This document shows, piece after piece, positions 10,762-20,011 of a stretch of DNA of 64,000 bases. The notes beneath the pieces are model-generated. The model was not told the origin of the DNA. It made no database searches and worked only from the letters and a program-made list of their open reading frames with translations. The translations under genes and the position numbers were made by a program. The stretch's first letter is position 1, and every line of letters begins with the position of its first letter. The stretch spans positions 124,001-188,000 of the forward strand of contig NZ_VLIY01000001.1 in assembly GCF_007489285.1 (NCBI RefSeq). Reading direction: 5' to 3'. This DNA is from Skermania sp. ID1734. Lineage in GTDB: Bacteria; Actinomycetota; Actinomycetes; Mycobacteriales; Mycobacteriaceae.

Positions 10762-10797
10762 TTGAACAAGTGTTTAGTATCTTAAACATGCGTTCAA
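10762..10797. promoter_or_regulatory. TetR autoregulatory operator (36-bp dyad over the start codon)
   Basis: A two-tier inverted repeat: outer arms TTGAAC (10762-10767) and GTTCAA (10792-10797), inner arms TGTTTA (10771-10776) and TAAACA (10783-10788), with identical 3-base gaps on both sides and a 6-base centre. The tetR ATG (10788-10790) lies inside it. Binding would block initiation, as expected for an autorepressed TetR gene and the exporter operon behind it. Confidence 0.8.
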
Positions 10798-11459
10798 CGA
10801 CGCTCGGCCGAGCGGCCGACGGCGACCTGACCACCCGGGCGCGGATTCGCGACGCGGCCATCGAGGTGTTCGGGGAACGCGGTTTCGCCACCGGCGTGCG
10901 CGCCATCGCCACCGCCGCCGGTGTGTCCCCCGGCTTGGTCAACCACCACTTCGGTTCCAAGGACGGCCTGCGTGCCGAGTGCGACGCTTACGTGCTGGAG
11001 TCAATCCGCGCAGCCAAGTCGGAGTCCCTGCGCAATCCGACGCCGGCCGGTCTGCTTGCCGCGCTCGCCGACATCGAGGGCTTCGCGCCGGTGGTCGCGT
11101 ATGTGGTCCGCAGCCTGCAAACCGGTGGCGCACTGGCGGTATCACTGTTCGAGCAGATGGTGGCCAACGCCGAACAGTACCTGGCCGAAGGGGTCGAGGC
11201 GGGCACGTTGCGGCCGAGCCGCGACGCTACGGCCCGGGCCCGTTACCTCGCCACGACCGGTGGCGGCGGCCTGCTGCTCTTCCTGCAACTGCGCGCCGAT
11301 TCCGGCGGCCGGATCGACTACCGAAAAGCACTGCGGGAGTATGCCGACCAAATGATGTTGCCCGCCCTCGAAATTCACACCGAGGGGTTGCTCACCGATT
11401 CGATGATGCTCGACACATTGCTCGACAAGCCCACACCTCGCCCCGGCCAAGGAGATTGA
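10788..11459 (+). CDS. TetR-family repressor of the adjacent ABC exporter
   Basis: A 223-residue regulator. The N-terminal helix-turn-helix (about 14-60) reads [20 protein letters not shown] ending with [18 protein letters not shown], standard for TetR. The C-terminal ligand and dimer domain is helical. ATG at 10788 was chosen because upstream codons do not resemble the family and the ATG lies within a strong operator dyad. One base separates it from the ABC ATPase, with AAGGAGATTGAG as the ribosome site, so all three genes form an operon. The layout matches mycobacterial Rv1219c-Rv1218c-Rv1217c, a multidrug efflux system. An inducing drug or lipid is unknown. Confidence 0.9.
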   Translation: MRSTTLGRAADGDLTTRARIRDAAIEVFGERGFATGVRAIATAAGVSPGLVNHHFGSKDGLRAECDAYVLESIRAAKSESLRNPTPAGLLAALADIEGFAPVVAYVVRSLQTGGALAVSLFEQMVANAEQYLAEGVEAGTLRPSRDATARARYLATTGGGGLLLFLQLRADSGGRIDYRKALREYADQMMLPALEIHTEGLLTDSMMLDTLLDKPTPRPGQGD

Positions 11460-11460
11460 G

Positions 11461-12369
11461 ATGAGCGTTATCGACGTGGCAGATCTGCACAAGAATTTCG
11501 GGCATGTCCGCGCGCTCGACGGTCTCGATCTTGCGGTGTCCGAGAATGAGGTGCACGGGTTCCTCGGACCCAACGGCGCCGGCAAGTCCACCACGATCCG
11601 AATTCTGCTCGGCGCGCTACGTGCCACGTCGGGCACGGCCCGCTTGTTCGGCTGCGATCCGTGGTCGGATGCTGTCCCACTGCACCGCGAAATAGCTTAT
11701 GTTCCTGGCGATGTCACGCTGTGGCCGTCGCTGTCGGGTGGTGAAACCATCGACCTGCTGGCCCGGATGCGCGGCGGGCTGGACCAACGCCGCCGCGCCG
11801 AGTTGATCGAGCGTTTCGACCTCGACCCGCGCAAGAAAGCGCGCAGCTACTCGAAAGGCAACCGCCAGAAGGTCGCGCTCGTGTCCGCGTTCTCCTCCAA
11901 CGCCAGGCTCCTTTTGCTCGATGAACCGACATCTGGCCTGGATCCGCTGATGGAGCAGGTTTTTCGCGAATGCGTCATCGAAGCGCGCGAGCAGGGCGCC
12001 ACCGTGTTGCTGTCCAGCCACATCTTGTCCGAGGTGGAAGCCCTGTGCGAGCGGGTCACCATTATCCGCGCGGGTAAGACCGTGGAGACCGGCTCGCTTG
12101 CCTCGATGCGCCATCTCAGCCGCACGTCGATCACCGCCGAACTCCTTGGCAACGCAGGCGATCTCAGCCGAATCCCCGGCGTCGCAGACGTCCAGATCGA
12201 CGGCCACACGCTGCACTGCCAGGTCGACAGTGAGCACCTCGGCACGCTCATCCGTGTGCTTGGTGACGCAGGCGTCCGCAGCCTGGTCAGCCAACCGCCG
12301 ACCTTGGAGGAACTGTTCCTGCGCCACTACCAAATCGACCCGAACGCATCGGAGAAGGTGACGGCGTGA
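11461..12369 (+). CDS. ABC exporter ATPase, DrrA-like
   Basis: A 302-residue ATPase. Walker [10 protein letters not shown] is at 36-44, a degenerate signature YSKGNRQKV at about 130-138, Walker B LLLLDEP at about 150-156 and the D-loop SGLDP follows. The replaced LSGGQ (SKGN) is typical of the DrrA/CcmA-like drug export branch. The ~80 residues after the core form the regulatory C-terminal domain of that branch. It pairs with the permease downstream (GTGA overlap). It is probably the energy subunit of a two-gene efflux pump for hydrophobic compounds, as Rv1218c is in M. tuberculosis. Confidence 0.92.
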   Translation: MSVIDVADLHKNFGHVRALDGLDLAVSENEVHGFLGPNGAGKSTTIRILLGALRATSGTARLFGCDPWSDAVPLHREIAYVPGDVTLWPSLSGGETIDLLARMRGGLDQRRRAELIERFDLDPRKKARSYSKGNRQKVALVSAFSSNARLLLLDEPTSGLDPLMEQVFRECVIEAREQGATVLLSSHILSEVEALCERVTIIRAGKTVETGSLASMRHLSRTSITAELLGNAGDLSRIPGVADVQIDGHTLHCQVDSEHLGTLIRVLGDAGVRSLVSQPPTLEELFLRHYQIDPNASEKVTA

Positions 12370-14066
12370 CCACCGGCCCGAAGGCGATCGCGAGCCAGCG
12401 TCGCAGCGAAGCGAGTGTCAGCCGAGGCACCCGCCGCCCGGTCGGTGGCCGAATTGTACGGGGCCGCAACGATTTCGCCGGCACCGGCCAACTGCTCCGG
12501 CTGTTCCTGCGCCGCGACCGCTTCATCGCACCGCTGTGGATCCTGCTGCTTTCAGTGCCGCTGTCCACCGTCTATGTCGGCAGCATCGAAAAGATCTATC
12601 CAGCAGCGGCGGATCGGGCACAGTTTGCCGCGTCGATCATGTCCAGCCCGGCCCAACTGGCCATGTATGGGCCGGTGTACAACACGAGCCTCGGCGCCGT
12701 CGGCATCTGGAAAGCCGGGATGTTCTACACGATCATCGGTGTCGCGGTGATCCTCACCGTCATTCGGCATACCCGGGCCGAAGAGGAAACCGGTCGGGCC
12801 GAGCTCGTCGACTCGACGGCCATCGGACGCTACGCGAATCTCACGGCTGCACTCATGCTGGGTTTCGGCGCATCACTCGCCACCGGGCTGATCGGCACAG
12901 CCGGATTGCTCACCACCTCCGTACCACCGGCCGGATCACTCGCATTCGGACTCGCGCTCACCGGTGCTGGATTGGTGTTCACGGCCGTAGCCGCCGTCTC
13001 GGCGCAACTGAGCCCCAGCGCCCGGGTCGCACGCGGCATCGCGTTCGCGGTGCTCGGCGCCACGTATGCGTTACGCGCGATCGGTGACGCCAGTTCCGGT
13101 GCCACCGACGGCATGTCGCTGTCATGGCTGTCGCCGCAGGGCTGGTCGCTGCAGGTGCGGCCCTACGCGGGTGACCGTTGGTGGGTGCTGGTACTGCATC
13201 TGGTCACCACCACCGCGCTCACCACCGTCGCATTCGCGCTCCTGCGCCGACGCGACCTCGGCGCCGGTTTGATCGCGGAACGGCCCGGCGCTGCGGCTGC
13301 TGGACCGACGCTCGGCGGCACCATGGGACTGCCTTGGCGATTGCAGCGCGGGACGCTCGCGGCCTGGACCGTCGGGCTGGGCATCTACGGCCTGCTGATC
13401 GGCAGCGTCGTGCATGGAATCGCCGACGAAATCGGCGGCTCGTCGACAATCAGCGACCTCGTCACCCGCATCGGCGGAACCCAGTCGTTGGAGAATTCCT
13501 TTGTCCGACTGGGCTATCTGATGCTTGCCGTCGCTGCGTCGGCCTATGCCATCTCCGCCGCGCTTCGCCTACACAGCGAGGAGTCGATGCAGCACGGTGA
13601 GACGATTCTCGCCGCTGCGGTGGCGCGAAATCGATGGGCCGCAAGCCACATCGCGTTCGCTGTGCTCGGACCGGTGCTCATGATGGTGACGGCCGGTTTG
13701 GTGGGCGGGGTGGCCTACGGGCTCGCCGCCCACGACCTGGCCGGGAAGATCACCGACGTGCTCGGTGCCGCCCTGGTCGGCCTACCCGCGATCTGGCTGC
13801 TGCCGGCGATCACGGTCGCGTTGTTCGGTCTCGCGCCGCGTTGGACGCCGCTGGCGTGGGGCGTGTTGACGGCCTTTGTCGCGCTGTTCCTGCTCGGTTC
13901 GATCTCTGGTTTCCCGCATTGGATGCTCGACCTGGTGCCCTTCGCGCATACTCCACCGATTCCGGGCGGAGCTTTCAGCGCGGCGCCGTTGGCCTGGCTG
14001 GTCGCGCTCGACGCGGTTGTCTTCGCGTTGGGGCTTACCGCCTTTCGGCAACGCGATTTGCGCTGA
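12366..14066 (+). CDS. ABC exporter permease (tetronasin-type)
   Basis: A 566-residue polytopic membrane protein with about 12 hydrophobic segments from residue ~53 on ([19 protein letters not shown]), in two homologous halves as in the tetronasin/anthracycline-exporter permeases. [20 protein letters not shown] is a conserved cytoplasmic loop of the family. GTG at 12366 overlaps the ATPase stop. The first ~30 residues ([17 protein letters not shown]) are unlike the family and their DNA resembles a GC-rich interspersed repeat found elsewhere in the window, so the N-terminus may be an insertion or the start may lie further downstream. Confidence 0.9.
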   Translation: MTTGPKAIASQRRSEASVSRGTRRPVGGRIVRGRNDFAGTGQLLRLFLRRDRFIAPLWILLLSVPLSTVYVGSIEKIYPAAADRAQFAASIMSSPAQLAMYGPVYNTSLGAVGIWKAGMFYTIIGVAVILTVIRHTRAEEETGRAELVDSTAIGRYANLTAALMLGFGASLATGLIGTAGLLTTSVPPAGSLAFGLALTGAGLVFTAVAAVSAQLSPSARVARGIAFAVLGATYALRAIGDASSGATDGMSLSWLSPQGWSLQVRPYAGDRWWVLVLHLVTTTALTTVAFALLRRRDLGAGLIAERPGAAAAGPTLGGTMGLPWRLQRGTLAAWTVGLGIYGLLIGSVVHGIADEIGGSSTISDLVTRIGGTQSLENSFVRLGYLMLAVAASAYAISAALRLHSEESMQHGETILAAAVARNRWAASHIAFAVLGPVLMMVTAGLVGGVAYGLAAHDLAGKITDVLGAALVGLPAIWLLPAITVALFGLAPRWTPLAWGVLTAFVALFLLGSISGFPHWMLDLVPFAHTPPIPGGAFSAAPLAWLVALDAVVFALGLTAFRQRDLR

Positions 14067-14171
14067 GTTTGCCCACGAAGCGGCCGAACTGTGACGCGCC
14101 GAGACCGCCTTGTTCTGGAATCGAAACCGGCATACCGTCATCTTTTGGGCAGCAAGTCAACGGAGGTCGTC

Positions 14172-14270
14172 ATGATTGGTTGGGCGCTGGTCGGGGCGGG
14201 AAACATAGTTCACTGGGTTGGCAACCTGCTGACGTGGATGGGAACCGGATTCGGGCCCTTCCCGGGCTAG
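14172..14270 (+). CDS. 32-residue hydrophobic peptide, function unknown
   Basis: A short frame with a strong ribosome site (CGGAGG, 7 bases before the ATG). The peptide starts MIGWALVGAGNIVHWVGNLL and ends in a Gly/Phe/Pro tail with no charged residue apart from histidine. It has three tryptophans with a helical periodicity and no signal-peptide cleavage site. It lies 105 bases after the ABC permease and three bases before the end of the convergent glgC. Signal-less hydrophobic or amphipathic peptides of this size include the small porins PorA/PorH of corynebacteria and some toxins; this resemblance is only in general character. Not recognised. Confidence 0.55.
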   Translation: MIGWALVGAGNIVHWVGNLLTWMGTGFGPFPG

Positions 14271-14273
14271 GCG

Positions 14274-15497
14274 TTAGATCCACACGCCTTTGCCGATAGT
14301 GACCACACCGCCGGCGCTGACGGCGAATCGTTCGCGGTCGCGTTCGAGGTCGACACCGATGATCTCGCCCTCACCGACCACGACGTTCTTGTCGAGGATG
14401 GCGCGGCGCACCACTGCGCCACGACCGATTCGCACGCCGGGCATGAGGACGCTGCCCTCAACCGTCGCGCCGTCGTCGACGATCACATTCGAGCTCAATA
14501 CCGAGTTGCGCACCGTCGCCGCCGACAGGATGCTGCCGGCGCCGACCACCGACTCCTGAGCCAGCCCACCCTGGACGAACTTGGCCGGCGGGTGGTTCTC
14601 CGACGCCCCGCGGATCGGCCAGCGTTTGTTGTACAGGTTGAACACCGGGTGCACGGACACCAGGTCCATGTGCGCGTCGTAGAACGCGTCGATTGTTCCC
14701 ACGTCGCGCCAGTAGCCGCGATCGCGATCGGTAGCGCCGGGAACGACGTTGTCCTTGAAGTCGTACACGCCCGCCTCGCCCGCGGCGACCAGCGCCGGAA
14801 TGATGTCCCCGCCCATGTCGTGATCGGAATCGGAGTTCTCCGAATCGGCCCGGATAGCGTCGACGAGCACCTTCGTCGTGAACACATAGTTGCCCATCGA
14901 GGCGAACGTCACGTTCGGGTCGTCCGGTGTGCCCGGCGGATGGATCGGCTTTTCCAGGAATTGCGTGATCCGGCCCGACTCGTCGGAGTCGATGCAGCCG
15001 AACGCCGACGCGGAACTGCGCGGCACCCGGATGCCGGCGACCGTGACTCCGGCCCCGGAATCGATGTGGTGCGCGACCATCTGTTCCGGGTCCATGCGGT
15101 AGACATGGTCCGCGCCGAATACCACTATGTACTCGGGGTCCTCGTCGTAGATGAGGTTCATCGACTGCAGGATCGCGTCGGCGCTGCCCGTGTACCAGCG
15201 CGGCCCGAGCCGCTGCTGGGCGGGAACCGGGGTGATGTATTCGCCGGAAAATCCGGACAGCCGCCAGGTCTGCGAAATGTGGCGGTCGAGCGAGTGCGAT
15301 TTGTACTGCGTGAGTACGCAAATGCGCAGATAGCCGGCGTTCACCAGATTGCTCAGTACAAAGTCGATGAGGCGGTAGGCCCCGCCGAATGGAACTGCTG
15401 GCTTCGCCCGGTCCGCGGTCAGCGGATACAGCCGCTTTCCCTCTCCTCCGGCGAGCACGATCCCGAGAACGTGCGGCTGACTCCTCACAGAATCCAA
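14274..15497 (-). CDS. glgC: glucose-1-phosphate adenylyltransferase
   Basis: A 407-residue nucleotidyltransferase. [20 protein letters not shown] (about 15-34) is the nucleotide-binding loop. [11 protein letters not shown] and the FLEKP motif follow, then a C-terminal left-handed beta-helix with hexapeptide repeats ([16 protein letters not shown]). It makes ADP-glucose, the donor for alpha-glucan synthesis. The sequence is very like mycobacterial GlgC. Start is ATG at 15497; an in-frame GTG four codons later (VRSQPHV) is an alternative. It is divergent from glgM across 119 bases, so both can share regulation of glucan synthesis. Confidence 0.95.
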   Translation of the reverse strand: MDSVRSQPHVLGIVLAGGEGKRLYPLTADRAKPAVPFGGAYRLIDFVLSNLVNAGYLRICVLTQYKSHSLDRHISQTWRLSGFSGEYITPVPAQQRLGPRWYTGSADAILQSMNLIYDEDPEYIVVFGADHVYRMDPEQMVAHHIDSGAGVTVAGIRVPRSSASAFGCIDSDESGRITQFLEKPIHPPGTPDDPNVTFASMGNYVFTTKVLVDAIRADSENSDSDHDMGGDIIPALVAAGEAGVYDFKDNVVPGATDRDRGYWRDVGTIDAFYDAHMDLVSVHPVFNLYNKRWPIRGASENHPPAKFVQGGLAQESVVGAGSILSAATVRNSVLSSNVIVDDGATVEGSVLMPGVRIGRGAVVRRAILDKNVVVGEGEIIGVDLERDRERFAVSAGGVVTIGKGVWI

Positions 15498-15616
15498 CCT
15501 ATCCGCCCGACCCGCGCCGCCGCCATAAGGGGCGCTTTCGAAGTTGCGCGTGTGCGCGGGGCGTCCGGTCAGGAGGCGGCTCGCTCGAATTGTCTCGGAG
15601 GAGATACGTTTAGCCG

Positions 15617-16795
15617 GTGCGCGTGGCGATGATGACTCGGGAGTATCCGCCAGAGGTGTACGGCGGCGCCGGTGTACACGTCACCGAATTGGTCGCGAAT
15701 CTGCAGCCGTTGTGCATGGTGGACGTCCATTGCATGGGCGCACCGCGCCCGGGGGTGCACGTACACGAGCCGGACCCGGCGTTAATGAACGCCAACCCGG
15801 CGCTGCGCACCTTGTCCACCGAATTGCGGATGGCGGCTGCGGCCGGCGGTGTCGATGTGGTGCATTCGCACACCTGGTACGCCGGACTCGCCGGACACGT
15901 CGCGGCGGCCTTGTATGGCGTGCCGCACGTGGTCACCGCCCACTCGCTCGAGCCGCGCCGACCGTGGAAGGCCGAGCAACTCGGCGGCGGATACCGCATC
16001 TCGTCATGGTCGGAGCGCAACGCGATGGAGTTCGCCGACGCCGTCATCGCAGTCAGCGAAGGCATGCGCCTCGACGTCCTCGACGCCTACCCGGCGATCG
16101 ATCCTGCTCGGGTGCGGGTGGTGCACAACGGTATCGACACTGACGTCTGGCACCCTGGTCCGCCCGCCGCCGGACGAGCAAGTGCGGTCGAGCATTTCGG
16201 CATCGACCTCGACGCCCCGATCGTCGCGTTCGTGGGGCGGATCACCCGCCAGAAGGGCGTGCGCCATCTGCTGGCCGCGGCCCGCGACTTCGACCCGGCC
16301 ATCCAACTGGTGCTGTGCGCCGGCGCGCCCGACACCGCCGAACTCGAAGCGGAGGTTGCCGAGGCGGTCGCCGAGCTCGCCCGGACCCGCGCCGGCGTGC
16401 ACTGGATCCGGGACATGCTGCCGATCGAACAGGTCCGACAGATCCTCTCCGCAGCAACCGTTTTCGTCTGCCCCTCGGTGTACGAGCCGCTCGGAATCGT
16501 GAACCTCGAAGCGATGGCCTGCGAAACCGCGGTGGTTGCCTCGGATGTCGGAGGGATTCCGGAAGTCGTCGCCGACGGCGTCACCGGACGCCTCGTGCAC
16601 TACAACAGCCGCGAACCACGCGCGTTCGAGAAGCAGCTGGCCGAGGCGGTCAACGAGATTGCCTGCGACGCTTCGGTCGCCACGACGATGGGTCGCGCGG
16701 GTCGCGAGCGGGTGATCGCCGAATTCGGCTGGCCCGAAATCGCGCAACAAACCCTCGCCGTCTATGCGGACGTGATCGCCATGCGCGGTCGATAG
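15617..16795 (+). CDS. glgM: GT4 maltose-1-phosphate synthase GlgM (glgA-like)
   Basis: A 392-residue glycosyltransferase with an N-terminal Rossmann domain beginning [20 protein letters not shown] and a C-terminal domain with [14 protein letters not shown] and the E-x7-E motif in [19 protein letters not shown]. In mycobacteria this enzyme (Rv1212c) uses ADP-glucose and glucose 1-phosphate to make maltose 1-phosphate for the GlgE glucan pathway, rather than acting as a classical glycogen synthase. GTG at 15617 is used. It is divergent from glgC, which provides its donor. The 3' end overlaps the convergent rRNA methyltransferase gene by 34 bases. Confidence 0.92.
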   Translation: MRVAMMTREYPPEVYGGAGVHVTELVANLQPLCMVDVHCMGAPRPGVHVHEPDPALMNANPALRTLSTELRMAAAAGGVDVVHSHTWYAGLAGHVAAALYGVPHVVTAHSLEPRRPWKAEQLGGGYRISSWSERNAMEFADAVIAVSEGMRLDVLDAYPAIDPARVRVVHNGIDTDVWHPGPPAAGRASAVEHFGIDLDAPIVAFVGRITRQKGVRHLLAAARDFDPAIQLVLCAGAPDTAELEAEVAEAVAELARTRAGVHWIRDMLPIEQVRQILSAATVFVCPSVYEPLGIVNLEAMACETAVVASDVGGIPEVVADGVTGRLVHYNSREPRAFEKQLAEAVNEIACDASVATTMGRAGRERVIAEFGWPEIAQQTLAVYADVIAMRGR

Positions 16796-17613
16796 GTCTG
16801 CAGCACCACCGATACGGTCACCGTCACGGGATTCGGCAGCCGCGCTATCCGTTCGGCACGCTCGCCCGGACTCATATGAAACGCGGACGGTCCCATCGCG
16901 ACCACGTCATCGACGGCGCCGTGGTCGAGTTGCACTGCGTGTTCGATGAGGCGCCGCTCGCACCGCTCGAACGTGGCCGACATCGTCTCGCTCAATCGCG
17001 CCGCCTTGTTCGTGTCGACGGCGACCATGCCGAGCGGGTCAATCAGCTCGGCGAGGTGGCGTGGAGTCGGTGTGACGACGACGAAAGTGCCCTCGGACGT
17101 GAGCACCCGCCGAATCTCCGCGGTGTTTCGCGGGGCAAAGATCGACAGCGCCACGTCGATGCTGTTGTCGCGCAGCGGTAACCGTTGCCACCCGTCGGCG
17201 ACCACCGCGGCCAGCCGGGGATGCATACGGGCCAGGCGTCGCCCGGCGGGTTTGGCGACGTCGATGCCGATGCCTACCGCATCAGGTCGCGCATCGAGTA
17301 CCGCCGCGACGTAGTGCCCGGTCCCCGCTCCCACTTCGAGCACCGTGCTGGGCGAGCCGGTCGCGTCGAGAATCGCTGCGGTGATCGGAGCGAAGTGGCC
17401 GCTGTCGAGAAATCGGCCGCGGGCCGCGAGCATGTCTGCGGTGTCACCGCTGAATTTGGGGGCACCGACGGAGAGGCTGACGTAGCCCTGCCGGGCCACG
17501 TCGAAGCTGTGGCCGCGCACGCACAGCAACGCACCCGAATCAAGATCGATCGAACTGCGGCACACCGGACACTCGAGCAGTGCTGCTACCGCGGCCAGTG
17601 GCGAGTCGATCAT
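16762..17613 (-). CDS. 23S rRNA (guanine) methyltransferase, RlmA/TlrB family
   Basis: A 283-residue protein. An N-terminal zinc finger (CPVC ... CVRGHSFD, about 15-40) is followed by a SAM-binding domain with VLEVGAGTGHYVAAVLD and SIFAPRN. RlmA-I methylates G745 and the Gram-positive RlmA-II/TlrB type methylates G748 of 23S rRNA, which can give tylosin resistance; a high-GC Gram-positive is expected to carry the G748 type, but the site cannot be read from sequence alone. It shares 34 bases at its 3' end with glgM on the other strand. Confidence 0.88.
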   Translation of the reverse strand: MIDSPLAAVAALLECPVCRSSIDLDSGALLCVRGHSFDVARQGYVSLSVGAPKFSGDTADMLAARGRFLDSGHFAPITAAILDATGSPSTVLEVGAGTGHYVAAVLDARPDAVGIGIDVAKPAGRRLARMHPRLAAVVADGWQRLPLRDNSIDVALSIFAPRNTAEIRRVLTSEGTFVVVTPTPRHLAELIDPLGMVAVDTNKAARLSETMSATFERCERRLIEHAVQLDHGAVDDVVAMGPSAFHMSPGERAERIARLPNPVTVTVSVVLQTYRPRMAITSA

Positions 17614-17674
17614 TGGAAAATCACGTTGAAAGACCCCGTGCGCCGCTGCGGCACACGGGGCCGGAATGGAAGAA

Positions 17675-17842
17675 CTATCCGGTGACGCCCTTGAGCTCGT
17701 CGCCGAGCGCAGCAGCTTCCTCTGGGGTGAGCTCGACTACCAAGCGGCCCCCGCCCTCGAGCGGAACGCGCATGACGATTCCTCGTCCCTCCTTGGTTGC
17801 CTCGAGGGGACCGTCCCCGGTGCGGGGTTTCATGGCCGCCAT
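17675..17842 (-). CDS. DUF3117 small conserved protein
   Basis: A 55-residue protein starting MAAMKPRTGDGPLEATKEGR, followed by IVMRVPLEGGGRLVVELTPE and ending LKGVTG. This is the actinobacterial DUF3117 family (Rv1211-like), very conserved in sequence and length but of unknown function. The ATG at 17842 was used; the second Met, three codons on, is a less likely start. It lies between tagA and the rRNA methyltransferase on the same strand, the order seen in mycobacteria. The 168 bases upstream to tagA probably hold its promoter; none was assigned. Confidence 0.92.
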   Translation of the reverse strand: MAAMKPRTGDGPLEATKEGRGIVMRVPLEGGGRLVVELTPEEAAALGDELKGVTG

Positions 17843-18010
17843 GCTCTGCTCCCTCCAGATTCTGCGCCGCCGCGTTGCCAGCGCTCGTCTTCGTTGTCAC
17901 ACCCAAAATTTGCGGGACTCGCCGACGATGCGACGAGCCTCGATCCATCATTCTTCCCTATTGCCGGAACTAGCGGGTAGTTGGCCGTGCAGATCGCCCG
18001 GCAAATCGAC

Positions 18011-18580
18011 TTACCGGGACGTTGCCGGCACGGCCACCCAGCAGTCCGCAAGGTGATCATCGACCATGCCGACTGCCTGCATCAACGCGTAGGCCGTGGT
18101 GGGGCCGATGAACTTGAATCCGCGGCGCTTGAGTTCGGAGGCCATCGCCGTCGACTCCGCAGTGATGGCCGGTACCTCGGCGACGGTGCGGGGCCGGGTG
18201 ACCGATCGCGGCGCGAACGACCACAGCAACTCGTCGAAGTCGGCGACGGACTCGGCGATAATTCGCGCGTTGTGTACACACGCGTTGATCTTGGCGCTAT
18301 TCCGCACGATCGCTGGGTTATTGAGCAGTCGGTCCACATCCGACGCGCCGTACGCCGCGACGCGATCGACATCGAAGCCGTCGAATGCTGCACGCAGCGC
18401 CTCCCGCTTGCGCAAGATGGTCAGCCACGACAGGCCGGACTGAAACGCCTCGAGGCATAGCCGCTCATATAGGGCATCGCGGCCATGCAGCGGCCGGCCC
18501 CATTCGAAGTCGTGATAGTCGCGGTAGAGGGTCGACTCGTCCACCCACGGACAGCGCGACCGCTGATCCGGATCGGTCAT
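18011..18580 (-). CDS. tagA: DNA-3-methyladenine glycosylase I
   Basis: A 189-residue base-excision enzyme. The N-terminus RCPWVDESTLYRDYHDFEWG is the family signature, followed by FQSGLSWLTILRKREALR and a C-terminal GFKFIGPTTAYALMQAVGMVDDHLADC with the Cys/His residues of the zinc-binding 'snap'. It removes 3-methyladenine from alkylated DNA. Start ATG at 18580 overlaps the stop of the DivIVA-like gene (ATGA), so the two are co-translated. Confidence 0.95.
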   Translation of the reverse strand: MTDPDQRSRCPWVDESTLYRDYHDFEWGRPLHGRDALYERLCLEAFQSGLSWLTILRKREALRAAFDGFDVDRVAAYGASDVDRLLNNPAIVRNSAKINACVHNARIIAESVADFDELLWSFAPRSVTRPRTVAEVPAITAESTAMASELKRRGFKFIGPTTAYALMQAVGMVDDHLADCWVAVPATSR

Positions 18581-18885
18581 CGCGATTCCTGTCCGTGGTC
18601 GGCCGACTGTGCCTCACTCACCTGCCCACGCAACGTGTCTATCTCGGCCGCGAGCCGAGCGAGCGCCCAATCCACCTCGCTGGCCTTGTAGCCGCGCACG
18701 ACTTGCTGAAAGCGCAAGGCACGGACGTCGTCACCCGTGACATCGGCAGCGGGTAGGACAGTGGGTGTGGTGCCCGGCGGCAGCGGCGGCAGCTCCTCCG
18801 ACCTACCGAACACCGCTGAGGCGACCAGGAACAGGACCGTGGCGACAAGGCCGACGATCACCACATACATCAGTATCGTGAGCAT
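18577..18885 (-). CDS. DivIVA-domain membrane protein
   Basis: A 102-residue protein. One membrane helix (about 4-24, LMYVVIVGLVATVLFLVASA) is followed by a Pro-rich linker and a DivIVA-type short motif RALRFQQVVRGYKASEVDWA with a predicted coiled coil to the end. Homologues (Rv1209) lie next to tagA in mycobacteria. DivIVA-type segments bind curved membranes or Wag31; a role at poles or septa is inferred. Upstream, a large inverted repeat (18938-19015) lies between this gene and gpgS. Confidence 0.85.
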   Translation of the reverse strand: MLTILMYVVIVGLVATVLFLVASAVFGRSEELPPLPPGTTPTVLPAADVTGDDVRALRFQQVVRGYKASEVDWALARLAAEIDTLRGQVSEAQSADHGQESR

Positions 18886-18937
18886 GGTTCGATACTGGCA
18901 CGGCCTGCCGACAAGTTCGGGTCTGAGCTGGGCCGGG

Positions 18938-19015
18938 GCGCAACTGTGCGAACAAAACTCGCGCCTTGGGACGGGATCCCGTCGCTAGGGTCCAGTTTTG
19001 TTACACGAGTTGCGC
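18938..19015. repeat. 78-bp nested inverted repeat
   Basis: GACGGGATCCCGTC (18970-18983) is a perfect palindrome. It is flanked symmetrically by AACAAAAC (18951-18958) with GTTTTGTT (18995-19002), and by GCGCAACT (18938-18945) with AGTTGCGC (19008-19015). All three pairs share the same centre at 18976.5, so this is one long dyad. It lies downstream of gpgS and upstream of the DivIVA-like gene on the minus strand and could be a terminator, a regulator site or the remnant of a palindromic element. Confidence 0.75.
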
Positions 19016-19032
19016 ACGTGGCGGTCAAAAAT

Positions 19033-19085
19033 GGCCCTACGGCCCTACGGCCGCAGTACTAAATTCGCGGCCCTACGGCCGCAGT
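19033..19085. repeat. direct repeat duplicating the gpgS 3' end
   Basis: GGCCCTACGGCCGCAGT occurs at 19041-19057 and 19069-19085, with a shorter copy GGCCCTACGGCC at 19033-19044. The second copy includes the last codons and the TAG stop of minus-strand gpgS. The stop and its flank are thus repeated downstream of the gene, possibly by slippage. Confidence 0.8.
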
Positions 19086-20011
19086 GTCCGCATGGGCGGC
19101 CGGTCCTCGAGCGACACATCGGTACGCACCGGCTCGATCGAATCCCCGCGCAACGGGAACTGCAGCAATGCAGCACCCGAATCCTTGACCCCGCAGCGGC
19201 CTAGCACCGTCCCGACGATCTGCCGGCTCATCACGCCAAGATCCGCCAACGGACGGTTGCGGTGTTTGCGGACGCCGAGGTTGACCTGCGCAATTGCAGA
19301 GAGTCCGAGCCGGTCGTAAGTATCGAGCAGCAGCCCGATCTCGACGCCGTACCCCGGCGCGAACGGCACCGATGACAGCAATTCGCGCGTGCCGGCGTAC
19401 TCCCCGCCGAGCGGTTGCAATACTCCCGACAGTTCGGGGCGCATCGCGGCGAGCAACGGCCGGGCCACCAACTCCGTCACCCGGCCACCGCCATCCGGGT
19501 CCACCGTGCCGCGGTTCTGCAGCGGCCGCCGGTAATAGCCTTTCACCAACTCGATACCGTCGACCGTCAACAGCGGACCGAGCAGTCGAGGCACGAACGA
19601 CGGGTCAGGATCTATCAGGTCGGAATCGATGAATGCGATCACGTCACCGGTTGTCGCCGCCAACGACCGCCACAGCACCTCGCCCTTGCCTGGTGCTGGT
19701 TCAAGCTCCGGTAAGGCCTGCTCGCGCGAAATCACGGTTGCGCCGGCGGCACGGGCGCGGGCAGCGGTGTCGTCCACCGATCCCGAGTCGAGCACGACCA
19801 GCTCATCCACCAAGCCGCCGAGCAGCGGATGGATCGAATCCACCACCCCACTCACCGTCAGCTGCTCGTTGAGCGCCGGCAACACGACCGAGACCGTACG
19901 GCCCGCCTTGGCGGCCACCAACTCCGGAATTGTCCAGGCCGGCTGCTCCCAGGTATTCGCCGCCACCCAGTCCTGTTGGTCGAGCTCAGACCAAATCTCG
20001 GTGATCGTCAT
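19073..20011 (-). CDS. gpgS: glucosyl-3-phosphoglycerate synthase
   Basis: A 312-residue GT81 glycosyltransferase. VSVVLPALNEQLTVSGVV (about 40-57) is the sugar-nucleotide fold start, FIDSDLIDPDP carries the metal-binding DSD motif, and GEYAGTRELLSSVPFAPGYG follows. It joins glucose from NDP-glucose to 3-phosphoglycerate, the first step to 6-O-methylglucose lipopolysaccharides of mycolic-acid bacteria. Start ATG at 20011 overlaps the folP2 stop (ATGA). The frame ends in a repeated 17-bp element. Confidence 0.94.
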   Translation of the reverse strand: MTITEIWSELDQQDWVAANTWEQPAWTIPELVAAKAGRTVSVVLPALNEQLTVSGVVDSIHPLLGGLVDELVVLDSGSVDDTAARARAAGATVISREQALPELEPAPGKGEVLWRSLAATTGDVIAFIDSDLIDPDPSFVPRLLGPLLTVDGIELVKGYYRRPLQNRGTVDPDGGGRVTELVARPLLAAMRPELSGVLQPLGGEYAGTRELLSSVPFAPGYGVEIGLLLDTYDRLGLSAIAQVNLGVRKHRNRPLADLGVMSRQIVGTVLGRCGVKDSGAALLQFPLRGDSIEPVRTDVSLEDRPPMRTLRP

